Positions 1 to 10,217 of a stretch of DNA of 64,000 bases are shown here, piece by piece (within the stretch, counting starts at the first letter, position 1; every line of letters starts with the position of its first letter). The position numbers were made by a program, and so were the translations under genes. The notes below the pieces were generated by a model that searched no databases, was not told where the DNA came from, and saw only the letters and a program-made list of their open reading frames with translations. The stretch is from NCBI GenBank assembly GCA_029834535.1, contig JAQMWT010000344.1, positions 434,001 to 498,000 on the forward strand. Direction: 5' to 3'. The DNA comes from Chrysophaeum taylorii (taxonomy: Eukaryota; Sar; Pelagophyceae; Pelagomonadales; Pelagomonadaceae).

Positions 1-117
1 CCAACGGGCTGATCAACAGGGGAGGGGGGAGTTTTGTTTTAATAGCCACACAGTGTGTCTGTCTGTCTGTCCGATGTCCTCCGACTCGGAGCAGGGAAAG
101 TGTCCGACTCGGAGGAG

Positions 118-1728
118 CTAGGTGTCGGTCCAGAGAGTGCCGCAGAAGACGCACTGGTTCTTCCTGGCGAGCCAGGTGCGCATGCAGGCGGCGTGGACGG
201 CGCGGCCGCAGCCGTAGCGGCAGTAGGTGAGGGTGGTCGGGGGGGGCGCGTCGAGGGGGCCGAGGCAGATGGCGCAGGAATCGTCGGGCTCGGGGGGCCT
301 TTTTTTGACGGGGGCGTCGACGAGGCGGCGCTTGAGCTGGACGAAAAGGTGGTCGAGGGCGTGCTTGGCGGCGCGGCGGGCGTCGGCGTTGGCGAGCGGG
401 GCGAGGGTGGATGCGACGAGGACGGCGTTCATGGCAAAGACGGATCGGCGGGTGGGCCGGTCGTCGGCGGCGAGGAGCTCGAGGAGGCGTTCCCAGTGAG
501 TGTGTTGCTTTTTATTCTTGGCGGTTGATTCGTCGAAGCTCGCGGCAAAGCCGACGGCCCAGAGGAGAGGCGCGACGCAGATCGTGCCGAGGGCGAGGGC
601 GGCGGTGGCGACGAGGAAGGGCGCGAGGAGTTCGGCGAGAAGGGGCATGATGGCCACCGCGTCGGCGCGCCAGTGGGGTCTCGCGACGCGGAGGATGCGT
701 CGTCCGAGCGCGGCGGCGACGTCGAACGCGTCGCCGAGCCAGCGGAGGAGCCAGGCGGCGAAGGCAACCTGTTGGGCGCGGCGCACGAGTTCGAGGGCGT
801 CGCCGAGCGCGAGCCAGGAGGCCGAGGCGAGGACAGCAAAGACAGCGACGCGGACCTCGTGGCGTCCGAGCGAGTCTGCCGTCGCGTCGAAAGCGAGGAC
901 CGCGCGTCGGAGCCACGAGAAGCGGGCGGAAGCGCGGCGCGCGGCCGCGAGGACGAGGGCGGCCACGTAGACGGCGAGCGCCGTCGAGTTGAGAAACTCG
1001 GCGCGCAACACGTAGGCGAGGACCTCGAGGATCCAGACGCGCTGGAGTCGATCGGTCGCTCGCGCGACGGCCTCGGGCAGCCAAGGCGGGGGCCACGCGC
1101 GGCGCGAGCCGAGGGCCTCGGCGGCCGCCGCGCACACCTCGGCCGCGCGGGGGTCGAGGGTTTCGTTGTGGCGCGCCTGCCAGAACCGCGCGAGGTCCTT
1201 GCCGGCGGTCCCGACGCGGCGCGCGAGCCACGGCGGAAGCCCGTCGACGTCGAGGCCTCGCGCGAGAGCCGCGCCGAGGGCATCGGGCGTCCGAAACAGG
1301 GAGCGCAGCATCCCGAGCGCGAGCGGGTGCCGCACAGCCCGTCCGAAGTCGTTGCCGCAGGCGTCGGAGCTCAGCGCGCACCGCCGCCATCGCCAAAACT
1401 CGTCGGGGTCCCACCTGAGCGGGTCGTCGCGCGCGCCGTTGTACGCAGCCGCGCGATCTAGGAAAGCCTCGCGCCGCGAGCGTCGACGCCACCACGCGAC
1501 CTTGGAGGGGTGGCTCTCGACGCACGCGGTCACAAACGCGAGCCGCCTGCGGCGTCGTCGTCGTCGTCGTCGATGCGACGAACGTACACAGAATTCTTAC
1601 AGATCCTTGTCGGATGCCCGCGGCCCGACGTCGAGCAGATCGCGGAAGGATTCGAGGTCGTGCTGGGAGGTGGGCCACTCGCGCTCGGCGCGTCGAGGGG
1701 TCGCCGGGGGCACCACCAAACTCGCCAT
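118..1728 (-). CDS. RING-finger multi-pass membrane protein (probable E3 ubiquitin ligase), one 54-nt intron
   Basis: Two-exon model. Exon 1 is 1601-1728, starting at the ATG at 1728; intron 1547-1600 begins GTAAGA and ends GCAG; exon 2 is 118-1546. The exons sum to 1557 nt, an exact 518-codon frame plus stop. Exon 2 alone has no in-frame ATG before an upstream stop, which supports the splice. The C-terminus carries a RING-type zinc-binding pattern: CAIC, then CRYGC, then H-x2-C, then C-x2-C, in the last ~55 residues. Upstream are several hydrophobic Ala/Leu/Val-rich stretches that look like membrane spans. By family knowledge a RING of this kind recruits an E2 and transfers ubiquitin; substrate and membrane are unknown. 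It lies 125 bp downstream of the BT1 transporter on the same strand. The RING is clear; the E3 role is inferred. Confidence 0.75.
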
Positions 1729-1853
1729 GACGAGCCCGAACCGCAAGAAAAACATCGTCAGAGTAGTAGTAGTACGACCGCGCTCAACACACCCCAGTAT
1801 TAAGTTTTTTGCCGTTGTTCGTGTGCACAAACGGTTCTCTCGTTCGTTTATTA

Positions 1854-3578
1854 TTAACAGGCGGCGGGGTAGAAGACGACGTAGAGGGACTGGCCGAGGG
1901 AGGCGAGGATCGAGCCGAAGAAGAGGAAGAAGAAAATCGAGGCGGCAAGCGTACTTCGCTGCGGGGGCTCGCACTGGCGCTTGGTTTCGACGATGTTGTT
2001 CGGGAGGAGGCGGATGCCGCCCGGGGTCTTGAGGTAGAGGAAGAAAACGGGGACAACCTGGATCGCGCTGCAGATGATGGTGAGCTTGAGGACGCCGTTC
2101 CAGTTTTTGTTTTCGATGGCCGAGTTCGAGACGTTCGCGCCGCAGGCGAGGGCCGTGCCGAGGTCGTAGCCAACCTGGGAAGCCACGTTCTGCCAGGTGG
2201 AGAGGAGCGCGTAGCTCGTGCCTTCCGTGCCCGGGGGAATCATGGTGAAGAACATGATGCAGGTCGGGAGAAAGGGTATTATCTGGACGAAATCGGCGAG
2301 GGAGGTGTCGCCGATGGCGAAGATGATCTTCGGGAGGCCGAAGGTGTAGCCGGTGACGAGGAGGACTTGGAGGCCAGAGAAGGCGGCGCCGACGAGGGTC
2401 GTCCAGGCATAGAGGGGCCGCCAGGCCGACTTGAAGAAGTACTTTTCGTAGACGACGAGGCCGGCGACCGCGAAGAGGGAGCCGATGGTCCCGAGCATGC
2501 CGACCTCAAAGTCGGAAAAGCCGAGGCCGTCGTAGAGAAAGTTGTACCACGCGGGGTTCTGGACGAAAGAGACGTTGTAGAGGTAGAGGTAGAAGAGCGG
2601 GATGGCGACGCCGATGTTGGAGACGAAGTCGACCATGTCGCGCCAGAGCTGGCGCCACGCGTCATCGTCCTTGCCGCGGCGGACGGGGAGCTCGTACATG
2701 AAGGGAACGAGGGGAAATATCGACGCTCCGACCAAGAGCGCCTGAAGCCAGAAGCACTGGGCGATCGAGAGGCCCCACGTCCAGGTGCCGCCATCGCGGC
2801 GTCCGTTGTAGAGGATGGCACCCAAGACCGCCCCGAGAGTCGCGCCGACCTGGCGGGCGAGGTAGCCGTGCGTCCGCATCTTGCCGGTGGAGGCGCCGTG
2901 CTCGCCCGCTTTCGTGCACTCGAGAATGACCGCGTCGGCGACCGTATCCGAGAAGAGCGCGCCCATCACCATCGCGAACGACAGCAGGAGAGTCGCGACC
3001 ACGCCCGGCCTCGCGAGGACGGCGAGCCAGACGTTGCAGCCCAAGAACGTGAGCCAGCCCGCGGCGTAATAAGACCGTCGATGCATGCCCAGCCACGGGA
3101 CGAGGTCCGACTGCAAACCAAAAAATAACTTGAAGCACCACGGCAAGAAGGTAAGCGCGGTGTAGGTGTTCACGACGGCGGCCGAGGCGTCGAGGCTCTC
3201 GACGAGGTAGTACGTCACGGGCGTCGACAAAAAGTTCACGGCGATTCCGATGTTTACGTAGTGCGAAGCGAGCGACCAATTCGGGAAGGCCCAGAGGTCG
3301 GCGAGCCAAGGTGCGGCCGCCGCCGACGCGGGCATCTCACCGTCCTTCGATATCGGTCCTGAACGGTACCACCACGTCGGCCCGTCGATCGTTGGCTCGA
3401 ACGGCTCGGTGTACCGCGACGTCACCCACTCCCACCACAGCACAAAGCTCACGCGGCCCCGCCGTTCGCGTTGATGTTTAATATCGTCGTCGGCGAGGCT
3501 TTTAAGGAGAAGAGGGGCTTCGTCGTCGTCTTCGGCCACCGCGGCGACCACCACCTTTGGTGGTCGGTCGGTCGACAT
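1854..3578 (-). CDS. BT1-family (folate-biopterin type) membrane transporter
   Basis: Single 574-residue frame starting with ATG at 3578. After a charged ~100-residue N-terminal cytosolic region it has about twelve hydrophobic spans. The central section has the features of the BT1 family (major facilitator superfamily): a Lys/Phe-rich segment with 'FFGLQSDLVPWLGMHRRSY', a 'SDTVADA' stretch, and the late 'PPGTEGTSYALLSTWQN' motif. Family members move folates, pteridines or related anions in kinetoplastids, plants and stramenopile algae; the substrate here cannot be read from the sequence. Length is normal for the family. The C-terminus has one further strongly hydrophobic stretch ending at FYPAAC. 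No intron is needed. Confidence 0.88.
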   Translation of the reverse strand: MSTDRPPKVVVAAVAEDDDEAPLLLKSLADDDIKHQRERRGRVSFVLWWEWVTSRYTEPFEPTIDGPTWWYRSGPISKDGEMPASAAAAPWLADLWAFPNWSLASHYVNIGIAVNFLSTPVTYYLVESLDASAAVVNTYTALTFLPWCFKLFFGLQSDLVPWLGMHRRSYYAAGWLTFLGCNVWLAVLARPGVVATLLLSFAMVMGALFSDTVADAVILECTKAGEHGASTGKMRTHGYLARQVGATLGAVLGAILYNGRRDGGTWTWGLSIAQCFWLQALLVGASIFPLVPFMYELPVRRGKDDDAWRQLWRDMVDFVSNIGVAIPLFYLYLYNVSFVQNPAWYNFLYDGLGFSDFEVGMLGTIGSLFAVAGLVVYEKYFFKSAWRPLYAWTTLVGAAFSGLQVLLVTGYTFGLPKIIFAIGDTSLADFVQIIPFLPTCIMFFTMIPPGTEGTSYALLSTWQNVASQVGYDLGTALACGANVSNSAIENKNWNGVLKLTIICSAIQVVPVFFLYLKTPGGIRLLPNNIVETKRQCEPPQRSTLAASIFFFLFFGSILASLGQSLYVVFYPAAC

Positions 3579-3792
3579 GACGGTGACGAACCCGGATTTT
3601 CGGCAGGGTAAGTCAGTCAGTCAGTCACATTGTGGAGGTAAGAGATGCATCACCAACAACCAAGTTCTCAAACCGTTTCGTAGAAAACATGACGTCACCA
3701 CAGGTGGCAAATCAAACGGAAAATCCTGCCTTTAAGAGACTTCTGTATACTTCATGCTCCCCACACACACCCCCCCTCTTAGCAGTCGACAT

Positions 3793-5033
3793 TTAAAGAC
3801 TTTCGTATACTACGAAACCGCCCAACATGCTAACTAAGTTAGACCTCTCCCGAGCATGGGAGCCAAGCCGGACCGACAGGAGCCAGCCCGGAATCACGGG
3901 CCTGTAGACGAGGAGCGCCGAAAGGTCGGTCGGCGGAGAGTGACCATCAAGCTTGTCGCCATGCGACGAGGAGACCGCGATGTGACTGACAACCAACTCG
4001 TCGATAACCTTCCGTATTCGCCCCCCGGCCATACCCCGTCCCAAACAAAGATCTTTTTTTGGCCGCTTCATCCTGGAACATCGTCATCAAGGCCGAACAC
4101 TCTCGCGCCGGGAATCTCAATGCGAAGTCGGCAAGGAGGTCGTGTCGCCGATGTCGTCCTCGCCGAAGATTTTCGCCCGCAGCCTTAAGTGGCCGGAGAA
4201 GTTCTAATCGACGATGATGGGAAGTCAGCTCCGCCGCATCATCATCATCTTCTCCAGCATCGCTGCGTTGGTACGCGAGTCGAACAGCATCAAGCTCGGC
4301 CCATACGCGACGCATTTCCTCTTGCTGGGCAGTGATCCTGTCCTCTTTCGCGTCCAGCGCGCAATGCAGGCGGTTGACGGTCATACGTGCTCCAGAGCTT
4401 CATTATCACGGAGCCGCTTCAGCAGCTCCTCCAAATTCAACTCCGCGTCCATCTCGTTGTGCCGTTGCGGTTCTCGCCGTCATCCTCCGGGCCATGCACT
4501 CGACCCTTCTGGCGAGGCGACGTGGCTTGGCTTCGGCGGCCATGTTGGACACGTTGCTTGCTCCCGGACGATTGCGTGGACGACGGGCTTCGAGCTCGGC
4601 CGGTGTCGGTGCCCTGTACGACAGAGGCTGCCGGAGCGGGCGCCGGGGCGGGCGTCAGAGCCGGCAGAATACCAAGCGCAGGCTCAGGCGAAGGGTTGCG
4701 GGTTCGTTTTCGCCCGTGGTCCATAACGCCTCGCCATTGGCCGCGGGAAACGGAATTCGGCCGGTTGGCCACGGCAAGCTCTTGCCCGGCAATAAGACAA
4801 CATAAGCGCAGCGCAAGACACCGTCTTTTTCGTAGCTGACCGGTAGATCCCATTCGCAGTGTGGGAATAGCCGCCTGGTGCTCGTAGGGTTTCAAGCGCC
4901 AATTCAGCGAGTCGAGGGTCGCACCTCGGAGATTCTTCGACCGGTCGCGCGCAAAGAGAGCGTTCAGTAGGCGCCAGTCGGACCAGACCTGTCGGCAGAT
5001 GTCGATGGTCAGGACAACCTTGAGAAGTGGCAC
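3793..5033 (-). pseudogene. Broken unidentified coding relic with coiled-coil segment
   Basis: The minus strand holds several short, mutually out-of-frame stretches with coding character. One piece (about 3947-4470) is rich in Glu/Arg/Leu heptads ('EDRITAQQEEMRRVWAELD'), suggesting a coiled coil. Another (about 4437-5033) is Ser/Pro/Arg-rich. No domain is recognised. It could be a decayed host gene or a decayed retroelement gag; I cannot decide. No intact start-to-stop gene of convincing composition is present. Confidence 0.25.
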
Positions 5034-5108
5034 GTCGACATTTGTGAGCTGGAACGTTCGCGGTATGCGCCTCGCGCGTTCGATCGAGTGTAGTGGGTCG
5101 CGATCGAT

Positions 5109-5185
5109 GGCCTTTAGTTACCCGAGCTGTCTCCAGGCCAGGAACAAGGTCATGACGGCGCGGTTTAGCGGGGTAACTAAAGGCC
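5109..5185. repeat. Perfect 15-bp inverted repeat with 47-nt loop
   Basis: Positions 5109-5123 (GGCCTTTAGTTACCC) are exactly complementary to 5171-5185. The stem does not extend in either direction. It lies in the intergenic region upstream of the gene starting at 5593. Function unknown; it could be a stem-loop, a protein-binding site or a tiny mobile relic. Confidence 0.7.
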
Positions 5186-5592
5186 CTCGGCGCTCGAGCG
5201 GGGCGGCCTCAAATGTATGTCCCAAGGAATTGGAAGGTTTTCGCGACGGTTATCAAACGAGTGCCGCTGGTCTCGATGCGCCCCGGCGCGCGTCGTAGCC
5301 CGAGGCGAGTGTGTCGGCGACGTGTTCCCACCTCGCACGACCGCGCACGGTGCAGCAGTCCTCCGGTTAAGAAGCCGAGCAGAAGACGAAAGGACGCCAA
5401 TCCTGAATTCGAAATCTATGTTGCAACGTCAGAATCTCTCTCCACGCCTGATGACGTCAAGCTGACTCACTTTTTCTACAAATCTGGATGTATGCGTGCC
5501 ACTTGAGCCCACAATAATGCGTTATTATCCCAATTGTACCACAGTAGGTTTCCCGGTTTAAGAAAAGACCGGTCACGGGCTGTTCCAGAACG

Positions 5593-6305
5593 ATGGATGA
5601 TGATGATGAGACAGCTCCGGTTGTTGTTGTTGTTGCTTCGCAAGAAACGCCCACCATCAAGACTGAGGCCGAGGAAGATTTTCGTCCTTCTCCTCCGAAA
5701 GCGACCGACCACGCCGCAGCTCCGTCTGAGATTGTTGTTGTGCCCACCACCACCACCACCACCACCACCAAAGGTGTCGCTGTCGTCGTCGATAATGACG
5801 ACGTGGAAGGCACCGCAGGTTCAGCTACGAAAGACGAGGAGGCGACGAGACGATGGGAAGAGGATGTCAAACAGGGGGAGGCGACGCCTCATCAGCCGGA
5901 GGCGCCTCATCAGCCGGAGGAGGTCGTCGAAGAGGACGAGGAAAAACCAAGCAGCAACGCGAAGCGCGTGCGGTTCATCGTCGAATGCCCGACACTCTCG
6001 CAAGCGCTTCTCATTCCGGCAACGCGCGCCACGGCGATCGGGAGCCTTCGGGAGACGGTCCAGGCGCGTATGGCCGCGCAGCACGGCGAGTCGGGCTCTC
6101 GATGTCCCTCCGTGCTGTCGCTCAGCCTGGAGGACGCCGACGGGCGGCGCGTGCTTTTGTCGGACGACGATAGGGTCGCCGACGTCGTCTACTCGGACGA
6201 TGCGTATGCCTCCGTCAAGCTCATCGCCAACGCTCGGCCGCTCGTGGTGCGCCGCGACGATCAGTCGACCGCCGCCGCGCTCGGGCTTCTCGGCTCGACC
6301 GGTGC

Positions 6306-6336
<31 letters not shown>

Positions 6337-7176
6337 GAGGAGTTTGGCATCGAAGCAGACTCGTTTCCAATCATCGAGAGCGCGACGCCGCCCGTCGAGA
6401 GCGCGGCGCTGGGCGAGCTGCCGAGCGGCAACGCGCTCGTCGGGTGCTACGTCGCGGTCAAGGCCGACCCGACTGTCCGCGGCCGCGTCGCGAAAATGGG
6501 ACACAGCTGGTGCTACGTGCGCCGCGCGACGGCCGAGCCGCTCTGGGTGAAGCTCCGCCGCACCGAACTCGAGCCGGCCAACCTCAACGCCGACGAGAGG
6601 AGGATGACGCTTGCCGACCACGACGGACCCCCGACGCCCAAGCTCGAGCCCCGGGCGACGCGTTCGACCGAGCACCCCTACGACGACCAGGAACAGGATA
6701 GACCACGAAGAGCCTCGCGTCGCCTGCACCGCGAAGTAGAGGTCGACCTCGAACGCGACGTCAAGCGCCGCCGCCGCTCTTCCGACACCGCCGATGGACC
6801 GCGAGCCGCGGCTACCTTGGCCGCGCGCAAGCTCGCCCAAATTTCCCGCGGGCGCGCCAGACACTCGGAGCCCCTTGGTCTTGAGGAGAAAGGAGCCGAC
6901 GCCGAGCTCGATACGAACGATGACGTCAACCACCCGAGGCGCTCGGCGGGTCGCAAGAAGAGAAGACCGACGTCGCGCCGCGGCGCCATCAGCGACGCGC
7001 AGTGGCAAATCGAGCGCGCCAAACGCGGCGGTCGCAAGCTCCCGGAGGTGTGTCCGCGCGGCCTCTGCTGGCATCGCCGCTGCAAGCACTGGGAAGCCAA
7101 GATTCCCGGCGGGGTCAAAATCATCAAGTCCGTCAAAGCCCTTATCCTTCATTGCAAGACCGGCCGAGGCTACTGA
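5593..7176 (+). CDS. Acidic/basic nuclear-type protein of unknown function
   Basis: A 527-residue frame from an ATG at 5593. I do not recognise the family. Order of features: an N-terminal disordered region with poly-Val, poly-Thr and acidic runs (residues 1-120); a segment about 125-215 that reads like a beta-grasp/ubiquitin-like or PB1-like fold ('RVRFIVECPTL' through 'LEDADGRRVLLSDDDRVADVVY'); an Asp tract around 240-250; a compact ~60-residue segment with 'VGCYVAVKADPTVRGRVAKMG' that resembles a small beta-barrel reader (Tudor/KOW-like, weak guess); several Lys/Arg clusters typical of nuclear localisation signals (for example KRRRRS, RKKRRP); and a conserved-looking C-terminus with CPRGLCWHRRCKHW that could bind zinc. 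Composition matches neighbouring genes, so it looks native. A nuclear role is inferred only. Confidence 0.7.
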
Positions 7177-8184
7177 CTCGATACGCGCCGATCTTTTTTT
7201 TAGATACGCTGCCTTTTAACAGCCCCCGTTCGCTCGTTTTATGATGTTTCGACGCCTGGCATGCGCCTACGGCCTGCCGAATCCCAGGCTTTCCCCATTG
7301 ATGACACCACAGCCTTGTCCTTTACCGCTGGTGTCCTTTTTCTTCGTGGCGTTGCGGAGCGATCGCAACGCTGCGTGTCGACGGGCGTCGCTTTCTGTAT
7401 TCACGACACCCTGCGGCCTCTCAGTCCTTCCTTTCGGGAACAGCTTATCTCGTTCGAAGTATTCCCATCCCGGCTTCCGCGCGGCGGCATCTATCGATCT
7501 ATCTATCTATTGCCGACTCCTGCTTTCTTGTTCTCCTCGAGACACAAGTTTGGAACCGCCCCGGCCAACCCAGACTCTCTCTAGTTGTATTATTTTCCGG
7601 GCTACGTGCATACTCACCTGCTTGACGACGAATGCACAAATATCATGGCATGTCTCGTCGCCCGCTCGCTCGTTCGAGATGGGGCACACGTCGTCTCGTG
7701 AGATGCCAATATAAACACACAAACAAACAAACCTCTGTTGGAGGTAGTAGTCGAGGCTTCGGATACTGTGTGTTTACGACGCATCGAGGAAAGTAGTGAC
7801 GAAGGGCGCAGGGAAGAAGCTGAGAGCTTCTTGTGCAATAACGCGAACTACGCTCGAGTAAGTGGCGCGATATTTTTTTTCTCTGCGCCGACATGCCCAC
7901 CATCTCGAGAGCCACTCGTATCGCATGTATTAAGAGACCACACACCCGGACTTCCTCACTCCAGTACGTGCCAGCGGGACAGTGTAGTCCAACAATTGGG
8001 GAAAACTCGCATTTGCGACAGTCTATTGCGCTGGTTTTGTGGGTGTTGTACACTTCAGACAACTTCATACTACTTAGGGGACCGTAATTTTCAGTCTTGT
8101 CTTTATGCGCACATTTATCTCGCTCGCGGGTCGATCGAGTAGATGTTGCGCTGTCGATGACAACGCGCGACGACGCGAAGATTA
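7177..8184. other. Intergenic stretch with no supported gene
   Basis: Lower GC than the flanking genes. It holds a short (ATCT)n run near 7490-7510 and several open frames without coding character. No tRNA, rRNA or terminator was identified. Confidence 0.5.
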
Positions 8185-9117
8185 TCACGTAGACGACACA
8201 CAACAGACGGCACAGGCTGTGTCGACCGAGTAGAGCGTGTTGCCGCTCGATTCCGCGCGAAAGAGCCTCTCCTCCTCCGAAATCGAGCTCCAGGATGAGG
8301 CGTCGTCGTCGACGCAGAGGGTCTTCGCGGCGATGCCGGCGCCAGTTTCGTCGATCTCGCGGTTCCAAATCTCGACGCCTCCAGCGTGGCCGGTGTACGT
8401 AGCTTCGTAGCCGTCGGCACAGTCCGAACTACCGAACGCGACGTAGCACCCGCCGCTGCGCGCGCATTATCGCGAGTCGCGAGGACGTACGCACTCGCAG
8501 CATATCGCACACGTCGTGCTTACCTTTTCTCCGCCCCCCGCCTGGAGAAAAGTCAAGGTCCCGAACACCAAGGGCACTGAAATCATCGTACTTCGTCCGC
8601 CCGCGTCAGTCGGTAGACTTGACCGCTAAGTGCGTCGTTGAACTCGTCGTCTTCATCGTCGATGTCGTAGGTCGAAGCATCGCCTGACCTCGGTTGTAAA
8701 AATGCACGAGCAAAACCTCGCCCGAAATGCACTCGGCGTTCGCGGCCGCATGGCTGTCATAGACGTAGTGCGAGTAGTACCTATAGATTCAACAATTATT
8801 ATTTGGCCCAAGACGAGAGATGTGTACCAGGCTTCCATCCCTCCCAAGTATCCCGTGATAACTTGGGTGAACGCGGATGGGCAGCTGTCTGTTCCCCGGG
8901 TCGTGAAGCCTGGGGAGCGCTCCACTCAGACGACGAGTTGCGGTTTGCGCTCACAGCCAGGACTCGGCGAAGACGTCAGCCGACGACGCACGACCACTGA
9001 TTCGATTTCCTGCTGTCGCGCTTCGAGTTTCGATAGTCGTTCGCTTAGTTGCGCGAGCGTCACGTGCAGCTCATCTTGAGAAGCTCGCGCTCCGCACGAC
9101 AGAAGAATGACCAGCAT
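8185..9117 (-). CDS. Secreted protein of unknown function, multi-exon with 45- and 47-nt introns (3' model incomplete)
   Basis: Start ATG at 9117 gives a signal peptide (MLVILLSCGARA) followed by a short coiled coil ('LHVTLAQLSERLSKLEARQQ'). Exon 1 is 8955-9117; intron 8910-8954 starts GTGAGC and ends CCAG; exon 2 is 8828-8909; intron 8781-8827 starts GTACAC and ends ATAG; exon 3 runs down from 8780. The phases fit exactly, giving a smooth reading '...SPGCFTTRGTDSC...' and then '...GGMEAWYYSHYVYDSHA...'. A last exon ending with TGA at 8185 reads 'GGCYVAFGSSDCADGYEAT' and ends CAVCCVSST. The junctions between about 8480 and 8720 could not be settled; one 18-nt micro-exon behind a good pyrimidine tract near 8520 is possible. 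Cys-containing, likely extracellular; no family recognised. Confidence 0.5.
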
Positions 9118-9928
9118 AAGGAGTCCGTCGTGCTTGTTTCTCGCCACAGCAGGTGATCAACACTAATTACGAACTAATAGAATGCGTTGTGTATCGATCG
9201 ACAACGCAAGATTTTTCAAAAAAAGAGAATAAATAGGGAGCGCGTCTATGGCGGCAAGCCAATGCCCGTTCGTGTTCCCTATTCCGGGACGTGTTGGTTT
9301 ATGACCAGAGATACCTAGGGAACCCGCGCGGTATATTACCGAGCGCTGCCCTACGCCAACGGGGATCCAATGGGAACCGACGGGCTCCCGATATGGGCCC
9401 TGGCCTGCGTAGCTCGCAACCTGCTCGACGCCCTACGGCGACATCTTTTTTTTAGTACGTAGTCAAAATGTCTGCCCGGGTCGCTTCTAAGGTGGGTCCG
9501 GGCCGAATTCGACGCGTGTTTGACCCCCCTAGATGGCCCAACATTGACTTTAAGAGGAAACGCTCCCGAAGATTCAAGTCATGATCCACAGGCTAATAGT
9601 CGAATCTGCTTGTACGCTTTGACACCTTTCACCTCGAGCCGACTGCGATGCGCGGCGACGACCTCTGCCACCTCGTTGATCTCAGTCTTCTTCGATAGCG
9701 TAGCGAGGAGCGCATCGAACTCAACTCACTGATGGCGTCGCGGCGCTCGAGCATCACCCGCAGATATCGGCAGACAACCTTCTTCTTCTTGAGCTCAACT
9801 GCTTACATGCCGGGAAGCAACGCGTGCTAACCATCGGTAACCGTGCGCAACGTCTGAGCCTCGCCTACCACTTCGGCCTCGTTCGCTCCTCGAGCAGGAA
9901 CCGCTGTGACGGTTGAGACTGCCATTCA
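9118..9928. other. Intergenic stretch with no supported gene
   Basis: No frame with coding character, no RNA gene and no repeat longer than a few bases was seen. It separates the secreted-protein gene from the receptor relic. Confidence 0.5.
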
Positions 9929-10217
9929 TCAGCTTCGAGTGGCCTCTTCTTCTTTTCCTGCTTCGTGTGAATCGTGTGACGACGCTAAGCGATGGTTGCA
10001 GCATGATGCCAGACCTCCCAAACAGGCCGCCATAATTTGGTCCGGGCGAGGCGGCCAAATGTTGCGAGAAGACGAGTAAATATGCCTCTCGTTGTTGCAC
10101 GTGGTGGTGGTGGTGGTGGTGGCCAAGTTGCTGTTGTGCCACAGATAAATAAATCCGAATATGAGCACGCAACCGCCGCCGCCGTGGCAAAAGCTGCGTC
10201 TCTCAAACATGCACGCA

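Larger units (their letters stand above)
3579..5592. other. Gene-poor stretch between BT1 transporter and acidic protein gene
   Basis: Apart from the coding relic at 3793-5033 and a 15-bp inverted repeat at 5109-5185, no gene, RNA gene or clear regulatory site is visible. A short (GTCA)n run sits near 3608-3628, just upstream of the BT1 start. Confidence 0.5.
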
